From ZC4RG20 sp963702105 (lineage in GTDB: Bacteria; Pseudomonadota; Gammaproteobacteria; Steroidobacterales; Rariloculaceae), in assembly GCA_963702105.1 (NCBI GenBank), contig OY969712.1, positions 5,332,001 to 5,396,000 of the forward strand: DNA of 64,000 nucleotides, written 5' to 3'. Of this stretch, positions 19,539 through 27,784 are shown one piece after another (the stretch's first letter is position 1; each line of letters opens with the position of its first letter). Under the pieces are notes generated by a model. The model was not told where the DNA came from, did no database searches, and saw only the letters and a list, made by a program, of their open reading frames with translations. Position numbers and translations under genes: made by a program.

Positions 19539-20519
19539 ATGTTGGCGCTCGTGACCGGCGGTCAGGGCTTCGTGGGCTCGCATCTGTGCGCGCGCCTCGT
19601 CGCCGAAGGGTACCGCGTGCGCGTGCTCGCGCGGCCGTCGAGCCGCCTCGACAACCTCGCGGGCCTCGGTGTCGAGGTCCTGCGCGGGGACGTGACGCAA
19701 GCCGAAGGTCTCGAGGCCGCCTTGGAGGGCTGCGACTTGGTCTTTCACGTTGCGGCCGCGCTCAAGGGTCTGCGCGAGGAGGCGCTCGTGCGCGTCAACG
19801 CCGAGGGCACGCGCAACGTCGCCGCGGCCGCGGCGGCCGCCGCGCCGGGGCCGTCGCGTTTCGTCTATGTCTCGAGCGTCGCCGCGGCGGGTCCGAGCCC
19901 GGGGGGACGCGCGCCGCTGACGGAGGACCTGCCGGCGCGGCCGTTGACGTGGTACGGCCGCAGCAAGCTCGCCGGCGAGGACGCGGTTCGGTCCACGCCC
20001 GGCCTCGAGTGGACCATCGTTCGGCCGCCTATCGTGTTCGGGCCCCGTGAGCGCGACCTGCTCGGCTATTTCCGCATCGCGCGGCGCGGCTGGTTGCCGG
20101 TCGTCGGCCGTACGGAGCGGTTCTATTCGCTCGTTTACGCCGAAGATCTGGCCGAAGGTCTCGTGCGCGCGGCGGCCTCGCCCGCGAGCGCCGGGGAGAC
20201 GTATTTCCTGGCGGGGCCCGAGGTCGTGAGCTGGGCCGAGCTCGGGCGGCTCATCGGCGCCGCGCTCGGCGTAGCCGGGCGCGTGCTGCGCGTCCCCGAG
20301 AGCGCTGCCTCGGCCGCGGGGCGCCTGGCGGATCTCGGGGCCCGCGTCCGGGGCAGGGCCTCGATCTTCAGCCATCAGAAGGTCATCGAGATGCTTGCGC
20401 CGGCATGGGTGTGCAGCCCGGCGAAGGCCGAGCGCGACTTCGGTTGGCGGGCCGCGACGCCGCTCGCGCAGGCGCTCTCGAAGACGGCGAGCTGGTACCG
20501 CGACCATGGGTGGGTTTGA
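19539..20519 (+). CDS. cerR: NAD-dependent epimerase/dehydratase, probable ceramide reductase
   Basis: A 326-residue extended short-chain dehydrogenase. It has the dinucleotide-binding GGQGFVGSHL at the N-terminus, FVYVSSVAA with the catalytic Ser, and the YGRSK (YxxxK) active-site pair. In Caulobacter, a homologous epimerase-like protein (CerR) reduces 3-oxo-ceramide to dihydroceramide, and position third in this operon fits that step. Alternatives are a sugar-nucleotide epimerase or 3-beta-hydroxysteroid dehydrogenase-like protein, since the fold is shared. It starts 4 bp after the GNAT gene and overlaps the next gene by 14 bp. Confidence 0.78.
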   Translation: MLALVTGGQGFVGSHLCARLVAEGYRVRVLARPSSRLDNLAGLGVEVLRGDVTQAEGLEAALEGCDLVFHVAAALKGLREEALVRVNAEGTRNVAAAAAAAAPGPSRFVYVSSVAAAGPSPGGRAPLTEDLPARPLTWYGRSKLAGEDAVRSTPGLEWTIVRPPIVFGPRERDLLGYFRIARRGWLPVVGRTERFYSLVYAEDLAEGLVRAAASPASAGETYFLAGPEVVSWAELGRLIGAALGVAGRVLRVPESAASAAGRLADLGARVRGRASIFSHQKVIEMLAPAWVCSPAKAERDFGWRAATPLAQALSKTASWYRDHGWV

Positions 20520-21501
20520 AGCCGCCCTGCCTTTCGGCTTGAGGCGCCCGCTCGGCGCGCTGCGCCCGCTCGACGCCCTCGTCCTCGGCTATCTGGCCGC
20601 GGCCGTCGTCCCGCTCTCGGTCGGAACGGCCCGCGGCCTGTCGGGTTGCGAGCAGGAGCTGCTTCTCGATCTCTCGGTGCTCGCCGGGCTCGGGCTGCTT
20701 ATCGCGGTGTCCAGGACGTTGGGCAATGCCTTACTCGTGCTGCTGCGGCTCGCCTACGTTCCGCTGCTGTTCGCGCCGCTGTACCGGCAGACCGCGACGA
20801 TCTGGCCCGTGCTGCATGCGCTCTCATTCGACGGCGCGATCACCCATGCCGAGCAGGTGCTGCTCGGCATGCAGCCGTCCGCGACGTTCGCCCAGCATGC
20901 GCCCTGGCCCTGGTTGTCCGAGCTTTTCTGCCTGGCCTACTTCGTCTATTACTTGTTCCTACCCGCGATGCTGCTCGTACCGCTGCTGACGCGCGGCTAT
21001 GCGGCCGCGGAGGAGGCGCTGTTCGCCGCGACGCTCTGTTTCTGCGCGTGCCTCGTGGTGTTCTGGCTGTTCCCGACCGTCGGGCCGCTGTACTGGTTCG
21101 CTCCGCACGCGGGCCCGGAGCTCTTCCCCGGCTACGTCTTCAACCACGCCGTCTACGCCGTCACGGCCAGGGCCGAGGTGCCGACGGGCGCGTTCCCGTC
21201 TTCGCACGTCGCGGTTGCGGTGCTGCTCACCATGCGTGCACGCCGGATCGCCCCGCGCCTGTTTCCTTTCATGCTCGCGGTGACGGCGCTCATGTGCTTC
21301 GCCGTGGTCTACCTCAAGGAGCACTACGCCCTCGACGTGCCTGCCGGCATTCTCGTCGCGCTGCTCGCCGACCGGATCGCCTCCGGCATAGGCTTGGCTA
21401 AACAGAGGCCGCGCCGCTTCATGAACGCCGGACCTCTCGACGAGCCGCAGACGCAGCGCCGCTTCGTCTCAAATCGGGACGAATCCTGCCGCCCTCCGTA
21501 A
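20506..21501 (+). CDS. PAP2-family membrane phosphatase/phosphotransferase
   Basis: A 331-residue membrane protein with about six hydrophobic helices. The PAP2 catalytic motifs are VPTGAFPSSHVAVAV (SxxH type) and LKEHYALDVPAG (HxxxD type). The classic KxxxxxxRP first motif is absent, as in the Aur1/inositol-phosphorylceramide synthase branch. Following ceramide genes, it may add or remove a phospho-head group on ceramide. The start at 20506 overlaps the reductase stop by 14 bp, so translation is coupled. A longer frame from 20395 reads Arg-rich shadow sequence and was rejected. Confidence 0.8.
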   Translation: MGGFEAALPFGLRRPLGALRPLDALVLGYLAAAVVPLSVGTARGLSGCEQELLLDLSVLAGLGLLIAVSRTLGNALLVLLRLAYVPLLFAPLYRQTATIWPVLHALSFDGAITHAEQVLLGMQPSATFAQHAPWPWLSELFCLAYFVYYLFLPAMLLVPLLTRGYAAAEEALFAATLCFCACLVVFWLFPTVGPLYWFAPHAGPELFPGYVFNHAVYAVTARAEVPTGAFPSSHVAVAVLLTMRARRIAPRLFPFMLAVTALMCFAVVYLKEHYALDVPAGILVALLADRIASGIGLAKQRPRRFMNAGPLDEPQTQRRFVSNRDESCRPP

Positions 21502-21731
21502 GCGTCCCGCTCGCGGATCCGCGTCTCCGCGCTTGCGCGGGAGCGCCGGACCCTGCACCTCGATCGCCCGCCTCGGCGCCTTGCACTGCCTGCTCGCCGT
21601 TCACTACGCGCTGCCGGCGGCAATCGCCGTGCCAGCGCCGGCACCTGGCGCATGCCCGTGGTAGATTGCCCCGGTCCTCGGCTCCCCGTCTCTCCCTCTC
21701 TGCGGCGTCGAGGACCGGAGAGGAGATCCGT

Positions 21732-23843
21732 ATGTCGCTTCGAGTGCCGCGACTTACGTCGGCGCGCTTCCGCGCGGCTGGGCGGCTGGCCTGTTCCTTG
21801 CTGGCCACCGCGGCGGTCCTGTTTGCATCCGGAGGCCGAGCCGTGACCCGGGACGATGCCTATGCGTGGCTCGAGGACGTGCACGGAGCGAAGCCGCTCG
21901 CGTGGGTGGCCGCTCAGAACGAAAGGTCCGCGGCCGAGCTCAAGAGCGATCGGCGCTACGAGCCGGACTACGCAAGCGTCCTCCAGACGCTCGATGCTCC
22001 CGACCGCATTCCGCTCGGGCGCCTCCACAATGGTTGGGTCTACAACTTTTGGCAGGATGCCGAGCACCCCAAAGGACTCTGGCGCCGCACTCGGGCGGCG
22101 GACTATGAGAACCGGGAGCCGCATTGGCAGGTGCTGCTCGACGTCGACGCGCTGGCTGCGGACGAGAAGGAAAACTGGGTCTTCGCGGGCGCCGAGTGTT
22201 CGCCACACGAAACCCGCTGCCTCATCGGCCTCTCGCGCGGCGGCGGAGACGCCGTCGTGATGCGCGAGTACGACCTCGCGGCGAAGAAGCTCGTGACGGA
22301 CGGCTTCCATCTCGGCGAGGCCAAATCGGACGCCGCTTACCTCGACGACGACACCGTGCTGTTTTCGACCGATTTCGGCCCGGGGACGCTGACCGAGTCG
22401 GGCTACCCGCGCATCGTGAAGGAGTGGAAGCGGGGAACGCCGCTCGCGGCGGCCAAGACGCTTTACGAAGGCGAAGCGCAGGACGTCGGTGCCTCGGCCC
22501 TCGCGCTGCACACGCGCACGGGCGCCTACGGAATCGTCGAGCGGGCCCTGAGCTTCTTCGAGACCGACTATTTCGCCATTGACGACCAAGGCGTGCACCT
22601 CCTCGCGCTGCCGCGCTCGGCCGCGCTCGAGGGCATGCTCGACGGCGCGCTCATCGTGAGGCTTCGCGAGGACTACGATGCGCAGGGCGCGGAGCTGCGG
22701 AAAGGTTCGCTCGTCGCGTTCCGGAAAGACGCTGCGCCGCAGGCCATATACGTGCCGGACGCGCGGAGCACGATCGCTGCCGTCGCCGTCGGCCGCGACA
22801 AGATCTATGCGGCCGTCTATTCGAACGTCACGGGTTCCGTCCACGTTTTCGCCCCGATGGACGCGAAGGGCGGCGGCTGGACGGACGAGACCTTGAGCTT
22901 GCCCGGCGGGGGCTCGACCGACATCGTCTCCGTGGACGAGTTCGGGCCCGAGGCCCTGTTTCGTTACGAGAGCTACCTTACGCCGCCGACGCTCTATTTC
23001 GACGCCGGTGACGGCAAGCCGAGCGCCGTCAAGGCCCTGCCCGCGCGCTTCGACGCTTCGGACCTCGTGACCGAGCAGTTCGAGGCGGCGTCGAAGGACG
23101 GCACGCGCATCCCGTATTTCGTCACGCGTCCCAAGACCCTGCACGGGCCCGCGCCCACCGTGCTCTACGGCTACGGCGGCTTCGAGATTTCCATGACGCC
23201 GTCCTATTCGGCCAGCGTGGGGCGTCTCTGGCTCGAGCGCGGCGGCATTTACGTCGTCGCGAACATCCGCGGCGGCGGCGAGTTCGGCCCCGCCTGGCAC
23301 GAGGCGGCGCTCAAGACGCACCGCCAACGCGCCTACGACGACTTCGAAGCCGTGGCCGAAGACCTCGAGCGCCGCGGCCTGACCACGCCGAAACAGCTCG
23401 GCATTATGGGCGGCTCCAACGGCGGCCTGCTCGTCGCCACCGTCATGACGCAGATTCCGGACGAGCTCGGTGCGGTCGTGTGCCAGGTGCCGCTCATCGA
23501 CATGATCGCTTACACGCACATCGGCGCAGGCGCGAGCTGGGAGGGCGAGTACGGCGATCCCGCGGACCCGAAGATGCGGGCCTACATTCTGACCTACTCG
23601 CCCTATCAGAACGTGAAGCCGAATATCGACTATCCGCCCGTGTTCTTCGTGACGGCGACGAGCGACGACCGCGTGACGCCGGCCCATGCCCGCAAGATGG
23701 CGGCCAAGATGGAGGCGCAGGGCCACGACGTGCTCTTTTTCGAGAACACGGACGGCGGCCACGCGGGCGCCGCCGATCACAAGCAGGCGGCCGAGATGAC
23801 CGCCCTGTCGTTCGTCTTTTTGGCCCGCAAGCTCGGGCTTTGA
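21732..23843 (+). CDS. Prolyl oligopeptidase family serine peptidase (S9A)
   Basis: A 703-residue peptidase with a signal peptide, so probably periplasmic. A seven-bladed propeller (about residues 70-400) precedes an alpha/beta-hydrolase domain. The triad is Ser562 in GGSNGG, Asp in TSDDRV (645-646) and His677 in GGHAGA. The marker YGYGGFEISMTP is typical of S9A. It cleaves short peptides after proline or related residues. ATG 21732 has a GAGGAGAT site; an in-frame ATG at 21666 lacks one. It lies 230 bp after the ceramide operon and is probably separately transcribed. Confidence 0.92.
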   Translation: MSLRVPRLTSARFRAAGRLACSLLATAAVLFASGGRAVTRDDAYAWLEDVHGAKPLAWVAAQNERSAAELKSDRRYEPDYASVLQTLDAPDRIPLGRLHNGWVYNFWQDAEHPKGLWRRTRAADYENREPHWQVLLDVDALAADEKENWVFAGAECSPHETRCLIGLSRGGGDAVVMREYDLAAKKLVTDGFHLGEAKSDAAYLDDDTVLFSTDFGPGTLTESGYPRIVKEWKRGTPLAAAKTLYEGEAQDVGASALALHTRTGAYGIVERALSFFETDYFAIDDQGVHLLALPRSAALEGMLDGALIVRLREDYDAQGAELRKGSLVAFRKDAAPQAIYVPDARSTIAAVAVGRDKIYAAVYSNVTGSVHVFAPMDAKGGGWTDETLSLPGGGSTDIVSVDEFGPEALFRYESYLTPPTLYFDAGDGKPSAVKALPARFDASDLVTEQFEAASKDGTRIPYFVTRPKTLHGPAPTVLYGYGGFEISMTPSYSASVGRLWLERGGIYVVANIRGGGEFGPAWHEAALKTHRQRAYDDFEAVAEDLERRGLTTPKQLGIMGGSNGGLLVATVMTQIPDELGAVVCQVPLIDMIAYTHIGAGASWEGEYGDPADPKMRAYILTYSPYQNVKPNIDYPPVFFVTATSDDRVTPAHARKMAAKMEAQGHDVLFFENTDGGHAGAADHKQAAEMTALSFVFLARKLGL

Positions 23844-23865
23844 GCCGGGGCCGCAGGGGGAGCGC

Positions 23866-23893
23866 CGATGCAAGTCAGCCGATGCAAGTCATA
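23866..23893 (+). repeat. Tandem 14-bp duplication over a start codon
   Basis: CGATGCAAGTCAGC (23866-23879) is followed at once by CGATGCAAGTCATA (23880-23893). The duplication creates two ATGs. The first, at 23868, lies 7 bp after a GGGGGAG ribosome site and encodes only MQVSRCKS. Its stop at 23892 falls inside the next gene. The second ATG, 23882, is the true start of the DUF2007 gene. Confidence 0.8.
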
Positions 23894-24070
23894 AGAACCT
23901 ACGCGACCCGGCCCGAAGCCGATCTCGACCGAATCGAGCTCGAGGCGGCCGATATCCCGTGTGTGGTCGTCGGCGTGGACGCGGCCATGGAAGGCGGGAT
24001 CTCGGGCGTGCGCCTCCTCGTGCCGGAGAACCAGGTCGATCGCGCCCTGGAAATCCTCGACCGGCGCTGA
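23882..24070 (+). CDS. DUF2007 small signal-transducing protein
   Basis: A 62-residue cytosolic protein matching the DUF2007 (putative prokaryotic signal-transducing protein) pattern: an N-terminal strand MQVIRTY, RIELEAADIPCVVVGVD, then GGISGVRLLVPENQVDRALEIL. These ferredoxin-like small domains have no established biochemical role. The ribosome site belongs to an overlapping 8-codon leader made by a 14-bp duplication, so its translation may depend on reinitiation. It lies 38 bp after the S9 peptidase gene. Confidence 0.78.
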   Translation: MQVIRTYATRPEADLDRIELEAADIPCVVVGVDAAMEGGISGVRLLVPENQVDRALEILDRR

Positions 24071-24092
24071 GCGGGCGAGCCGGCGTCTTTTC

Positions 24093-24171
24093 GGCGCCCG
24101 AACGAGCCGCCCGGCCGAGGCGCCCCGGCCGAGCCGCTCCGCCGAGGCGCCCGAACGAGGCGCCCGGCCGA
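24093..24171 (+). repeat. 53-bp period direct duplication, GC-rich
   Basis: A 26-bp unit starting GGCGCCCGAACGAG at 24093 recurs at 24146 with one mismatch, inside a 195-bp non-coding stretch rich in CGAGGCGCCCG motifs. It is probably a slipped-strand duplication. No gene or clear promoter was found in the gap. Confidence 0.65.
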
Positions 24172-24265
24172 TGGCCCGGGGCGACGGGCGCCCGGGCAGC
24201 GGCGACGTCGACACCGCCGGGGGTCTCGGTTAAATTGCGGGAGGTCCGTCACGAGAGCATCTCGG

Positions 24266-25012
24266 ATGCGAAAACCCTGCCTGGCCCTGGCCGCCTGCAC
24301 GCTGCTCGCCGCGTGGGCCGCGAATTTTCCCGCCCCCGCGGGCGCCGCGAGCCCGACGGAAAAATGGGCCGCGCTCGCGAAATACCCGGACTGGAGCGGA
24401 GTCTGGGAAGTGGACTGGCGCAACGAGCGCAAGTCGCCGCCGCGCCCGCCCATGAAGCTCACGCCCAAGTGGCAGGCGAAGGCCGAGGCCTTCCGTGCCG
24501 GTCGAGCCCGAGGCGAGAACCTGCAGAGCGATGCGGCGAACTGCGTTCCCCCGGGGCTGCCGGGCATCATGACCCAGCCGTATCCGATCCAGTTCCTCTA
24601 TCAGCCGAACGAGATCGTCATGCTCATCGAGACTTACATGCAGTTTCGGCAGATATGGACGGACGGCCGCGCCCACGAGGAAGACCCGGACCTCACGTTC
24701 TATGGCGATTCGATCGGCCATTGGGAGGGCGATACGCTCGTCGTGGATACCATCGGGCTGAATCCCCAGAACCTCATCGCGCCCGGCATCGGGCACAGCG
24801 GCAAGCTGCGCGTCGTGGAGAGGATCAAGCGCGTTGACGCCGATTGGCTCGAGATCACGACGACACTGACGGACCCCAACGTCCTCGCGGAGCCCTACAC
24901 GAGCACGACTTACTATCGGCACCTGGACGATAAGATCCGCGAATATATCTGCCTGGAGAACAATCACGACAGTGCCGACGACAAGGGTCGGCCGGGCATC
25001 ACCCTGGAGTAA
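24266..25012 (+). CDS. Exported DUF6152-partner protein, copy 1
   Basis: A 248-residue exported protein of unknown function. After a signal peptide (residues 1-27) it has YPDWSGVWEVDW, NCVPPGLPGIMTQPYPIQFLY, an IWTDGR motif, the signature GDSIGHWEGDTLVVDTIG and a second Cys in EYICLENNH. Related proteins at 37445 and 62462 keep the same blocks and both Cys, which suggests a disulfide. All three lie next to a DUF6152 gene. The function is unknown; the fold looks all-beta. The next gene starts 2 bp after its stop. Confidence 0.8.
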   Translation: MRKPCLALAACTLLAAWAANFPAPAGAASPTEKWAALAKYPDWSGVWEVDWRNERKSPPRPPMKLTPKWQAKAEAFRAGRARGENLQSDAANCVPPGLPGIMTQPYPIQFLYQPNEIVMLIETYMQFRQIWTDGRAHEEDPDLTFYGDSIGHWEGDTLVVDTIGLNPQNLIAPGIGHSGKLRVVERIKRVDADWLEITTTLTDPNVLAEPYTSTTYYRHLDDKIREYICLENNHDSADDKGRPGITLE

Positions 25013-25014
25013 TC

Positions 25015-25404
25015 ATGAGCACACGGCGAATCGGCGGGCTGGCCGCGCTCGCGGTCCTCGCGGCGGCGAGCGCCCCGCTTTGGGCGCACCATTCCACAGC
25101 CGTCTTCGACATGACGAAGACCGTCGAGATCACGGGCACGGTGCAGGAGTTCCAATGGACGAACCCGCACACGTGGACGAACGTCGCCGTCGAAGGCGGC
25201 GGCGGCGCCGAGATCTACGGGCTCGAAGGCATGAGCCCCAACTATCTCGGCCGCAACGGCTGGACCAAGCACACGCTGAAACCCGGCGACAAGATCACGT
25301 TCCAGGTGCACCCGCTCAAGGACGGCCGCAAGGGCGGCTTCATGGTCAGCGCCAAGTTCCCGGACGGCACCGTCCTCTACAACCTCCCGCGCCACGACAA
25401 ATAG
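25015..25404 (+). CDS. DUF6152 protein, copy 1
   Basis: A 129-residue exported protein of the DUF6152 family. The signal peptide ends at LWA, directly before HHSTAVFDMTKTVEITG, so the mature protein would start with two histidines. The core holds GTVQEFQWTNPHTW and DKITFQVHPLKDGRKGG. It is translated right behind its partner at 24266, with the GGAG site inside the partner's last codons. Other copies are at 38304, 46776 and 63349. The function is unknown; an N-terminal His could bind metal. Confidence 0.85.
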   Translation: MSTRRIGGLAALAVLAAASAPLWAHHSTAVFDMTKTVEITGTVQEFQWTNPHTWTNVAVEGGGGAEIYGLEGMSPNYLGRNGWTKHTLKPGDKITFQVHPLKDGRKGGFMVSAKFPDGTVLYNLPRHDK

Positions 25405-25406
25405 CC

Positions 25407-25431
25407 CGCCGCGGCCTTCGAGGCCGCGGCG
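25407..25431 (+). terminator. Hairpin after DUF6152 copy 1
   Basis: A perfect 11-bp stem (CGCCGCGGCCT) with a 3-base TCG loop starts 2 bp after the stop codon. No T-run follows, so termination may be partial, allowing read-through into the propeller gene at 25458. Confidence 0.6.
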
Positions 25432-25457
25432 ATAAGAACGACTTCAGGGGGAACACG

Positions 25458-26537
25458 ATGAAATCGACGCTCGCTCTCGCCGCCGTGCTCGCAGCGGCGG
25501 CAGCCACGGCGGCCGCGCAGCAGCCGTCTTCGGCCTTCGACCGCGGCCATAGCCTGCAGTCCTGGCAAGATCCCGGGCACGCTGCGCTCGTCGCCAAGTG
25601 CAGCAAACCGCCCAAGCCGTTCTCGATCGGCGGCCGGGCGTCGGCCGCCGATGCGGCCCCGCCGCCGCCGCCCGCACTGCCGACCTCGACGGCGATCCCC
25701 GGAGTCATCGCCGCGGGTCAGACGTGGAAGGTCGTGTGGTCCTGGGAGGGGAACAACGTCGACGGCATCATCGCCGCGGACGACGGTACGATGCTTTGGG
25801 CGAACAACGACGCGAGCAACGTCATGAAGCTCGACCCGGCCACGGGCCTCGCGCAGGTCGTCTACGGCGACGCGAATACGGGCGGCGCGTTGTCGCGCAG
25901 CAAGAACGGCGCGCTGTTCCTCGCCACGCGCGGCCTGCATTCCTCCGTCGTTCAACTCGAACCGGAGCGAAAAGTGCTCGCGGACGCCTACCGCGGCGAG
26001 CCGCTCGACTGCGTGGGCGGCGTCGTGAACGACATCGCGGCGGACGCCCAAGGCGGCGTCTACATCACGATTTCGGGCGCCGGGCTTTACTACGCGAACC
26101 CGCAGGGCGTGGTCTCGGAGTACGGCGAAGGGCTCTCGTTCACGAACGGCATCGCATTGAGTCCGGACGAGAACACGCTCTATGTGACGAACGGCGCCGA
26201 CGTCGTGGCGTTCGACCGCGCGGCCGACGGCGCGCTGACGCATCAGCGCGAGTTCGGCAAGCTGCGCGGCGGGCGCGGCGGCGACGGCTCGGCCGTGGAC
26301 TCCGAGGGCCGGCTCTACGTCGCCACGGGCAGCTCGGCCGACGTCTTCGCGCCGACGGGCGATTTTCTCGGCAGCATTCCCGGGCCGCAGGGCATGCACG
26401 GCGTCGCCTTCGGCGGCCGCGACAAGAAGACGCTCTACGGCATCGTGTTTTACGGCGGCTGGGGTACGCCGGGCGCGCGCAACGAGGTCGTGGCCATTCC
26501 GACGATCGCGCAGGGGTACCTCGGCCGAGCGAAGTAG
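25458..26537 (+). CDS. Exported SMP-30/gluconolactonase-like beta-propeller
   Basis: A 359-residue exported protein. A signal peptide (to about residue 22, TAAAQQ) and a Pro/Ala-rich linker precede a six-bladed-type propeller. Repeats carry NVDGIIAADDGTMLWANND, DCVGGVVNDIAADAQGGVYIT and FTNGIALSPDENTLYVTNG, the pattern of SMP-30/gluconolactonase/LRE proteins, which hydrolyse lactones with a bound divalent metal. The start ATG 25458 has an AGGGGGA site. The next gene, another propeller, follows 11 bp downstream, so both are likely one transcript. Confidence 0.82.
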   Translation: MKSTLALAAVLAAAAATAAAQQPSSAFDRGHSLQSWQDPGHAALVAKCSKPPKPFSIGGRASAADAAPPPPPALPTSTAIPGVIAAGQTWKVVWSWEGNNVDGIIAADDGTMLWANNDASNVMKLDPATGLAQVVYGDANTGGALSRSKNGALFLATRGLHSSVVQLEPERKVLADAYRGEPLDCVGGVVNDIAADAQGGVYITISGAGLYYANPQGVVSEYGEGLSFTNGIALSPDENTLYVTNGADVVAFDRAADGALTHQREFGKLRGGRGGDGSAVDSEGRLYVATGSSADVFAPTGDFLGSIPGPQGMHGVAFGGRDKKTLYGIVFYGGWGTPGARNEVVAIPTIAQGYLGRAK

Positions 26538-26548
26538 GGAGATCGGCC

Positions 26549-27664
26549 ATGACAGCGACGACAACGAGGACCGCAGTTCGCCCGGCAACGACAACGGCGG
26601 CTGTAAGGACGCTGGCGCTGCTCGCGATCGTGCTGAGCGCGGGCGCGGTTCACGCGCAAGGCGCGGACTGCGCGCCGAGCGGCGGCTTGAGCTTCGTTTG
26701 CGGACCGAAGAACGCCGAGGATCTCGTGCACGTGCCGGCCACGAAGTGGATCGTCGCGAGCGGCATGGCCGAGGGCGCCGGAGGGCTCGCCCTCATCGAC
26801 TCGAGCGCTCATACCTGGAGCGCGCTGTATCCGGGGCAGAGCCCCCGTGCGGCGCACGATCCTGCCTATCCCGACTGCACGATGCCGCCCGATCCGGCCA
26901 AGCTGCAGACGCACGGTCTGAACCTGCGCCCCGGCGCGCGCGGCCACTCGACGCTGTACGCGGTGGCGCACGGGGCGCGCGAGTCCATCGAAGTATTCGA
27001 CGTGGATGCGACCGGCGATCGGCCGACCGTGACGTGGACGGGCTGCGTGCCGATGCCGGACGGGCTCGCCGCCAACAGCGTCGCCTCGTTTCCGGACGGC
27101 TCATTGCTCGCGACCGTGCTGCTCCTGCCCGGCAAATCGTTCGCGGACTCGATCGCCAAGCGCCCGACGGGCGCCGTCTTCGAGTGGTCGCCCGGCGAGC
27201 ACGGCTTCACGCGGGTCGAGGGTACCGAGTTGCCGGGCGACAACGGCATCGAAGTCTCGGCCGACGGGCGCGAGTTCTTCGTCGTCTCCTCGGGGTTCCA
27301 GACCATCGTTGCGTTCACGCACACGAACCCCGCGCACCAGGTGGGCACGACTCGGCCGCTGCCGTTCACGCCGGACAATGTCCACATGGGGCCCGACGGG
27401 CGGCTCCTCACGGCCGGCATGAAGAACGACGAGCCGGCCTGCGGCGGCGCGCCGGGGCCGCAGCATACGCTCGAGAAGCTCTCGACGTGCCCTCGCGGCA
27501 CGATCGGCATGGCCATCGATCCTCGGACGATGCATGACACACAAGTGCTCGAGACGCAAGCGAATCCGATATTCAGCAACGCGACGATGATTCTGCCGAT
27601 CGGCGGCGAGGTCTTCATCGGCACGTTCTCGAGCGACCGCATCGCATATACCTCGCTGCGCTGA
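26549..27664 (+). CDS. Exported beta-propeller, paraoxonase/SMP-30-like
   Basis: A 371-residue exported protein. The signal peptide ends at VHAQGAD. Propeller repeats include GLNLRPGARGHSTLYAVAHG, DGLAANSVASFPDGSLLATV, GDNGIEVSADGREFFVVSSG and PFTPDNVHMGPDGRLLTAG. The Asn/Asp pattern in these blades resembles metal sites of SMP-30 and paraoxonases, which hydrolyse lactones and esters. The substrate is unknown. It probably shares a transcript with the preceding propeller gene, 11 bp upstream. The frame upstream of ATG 26549 is shadow sequence of that gene. Confidence 0.8.
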   Translation: MTATTTRTAVRPATTTAAVRTLALLAIVLSAGAVHAQGADCAPSGGLSFVCGPKNAEDLVHVPATKWIVASGMAEGAGGLALIDSSAHTWSALYPGQSPRAAHDPAYPDCTMPPDPAKLQTHGLNLRPGARGHSTLYAVAHGARESIEVFDVDATGDRPTVTWTGCVPMPDGLAANSVASFPDGSLLATVLLLPGKSFADSIAKRPTGAVFEWSPGEHGFTRVEGTELPGDNGIEVSADGREFFVVSSGFQTIVAFTHTNPAHQVGTTRPLPFTPDNVHMGPDGRLLTAGMKNDEPACGGAPGPQHTLEKLSTCPRGTIGMAIDPRTMHDTQVLETQANPIFSNATMILPIGGEVFIGTFSSDRIAYTSLR

Positions 27665-27745
27665 GCGCGCGGCGCGGCCGGCTGCGCGGGCCGAGCGTAT
27701 CGTCCCGCGCGGCCGCTTCGCGGAACCGAAGCCGGAGAAAGCACC

Positions 27746-27784
27746 ATGATGAGTTCGAGCATCTCATGCGAGGCGCCGCGATGA
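27746..27784 (+). CDS. 12-codon leader ORF before the MBL hydrolase
   Basis: A GGAG site at 27734-27737 is followed by ATG 27746 and a short frame, MMSSSISCEAPR, ending in TGA at 27782-27784. That stop overlaps the downstream ATG (27781) as ATGA. The arrangement looks like a translated leader coupled to the main gene. There is no homology evidence for the peptide itself, so it may only be a landing frame for ribosomes. Confidence 0.4.
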   Translation: MMSSSISCEAPR

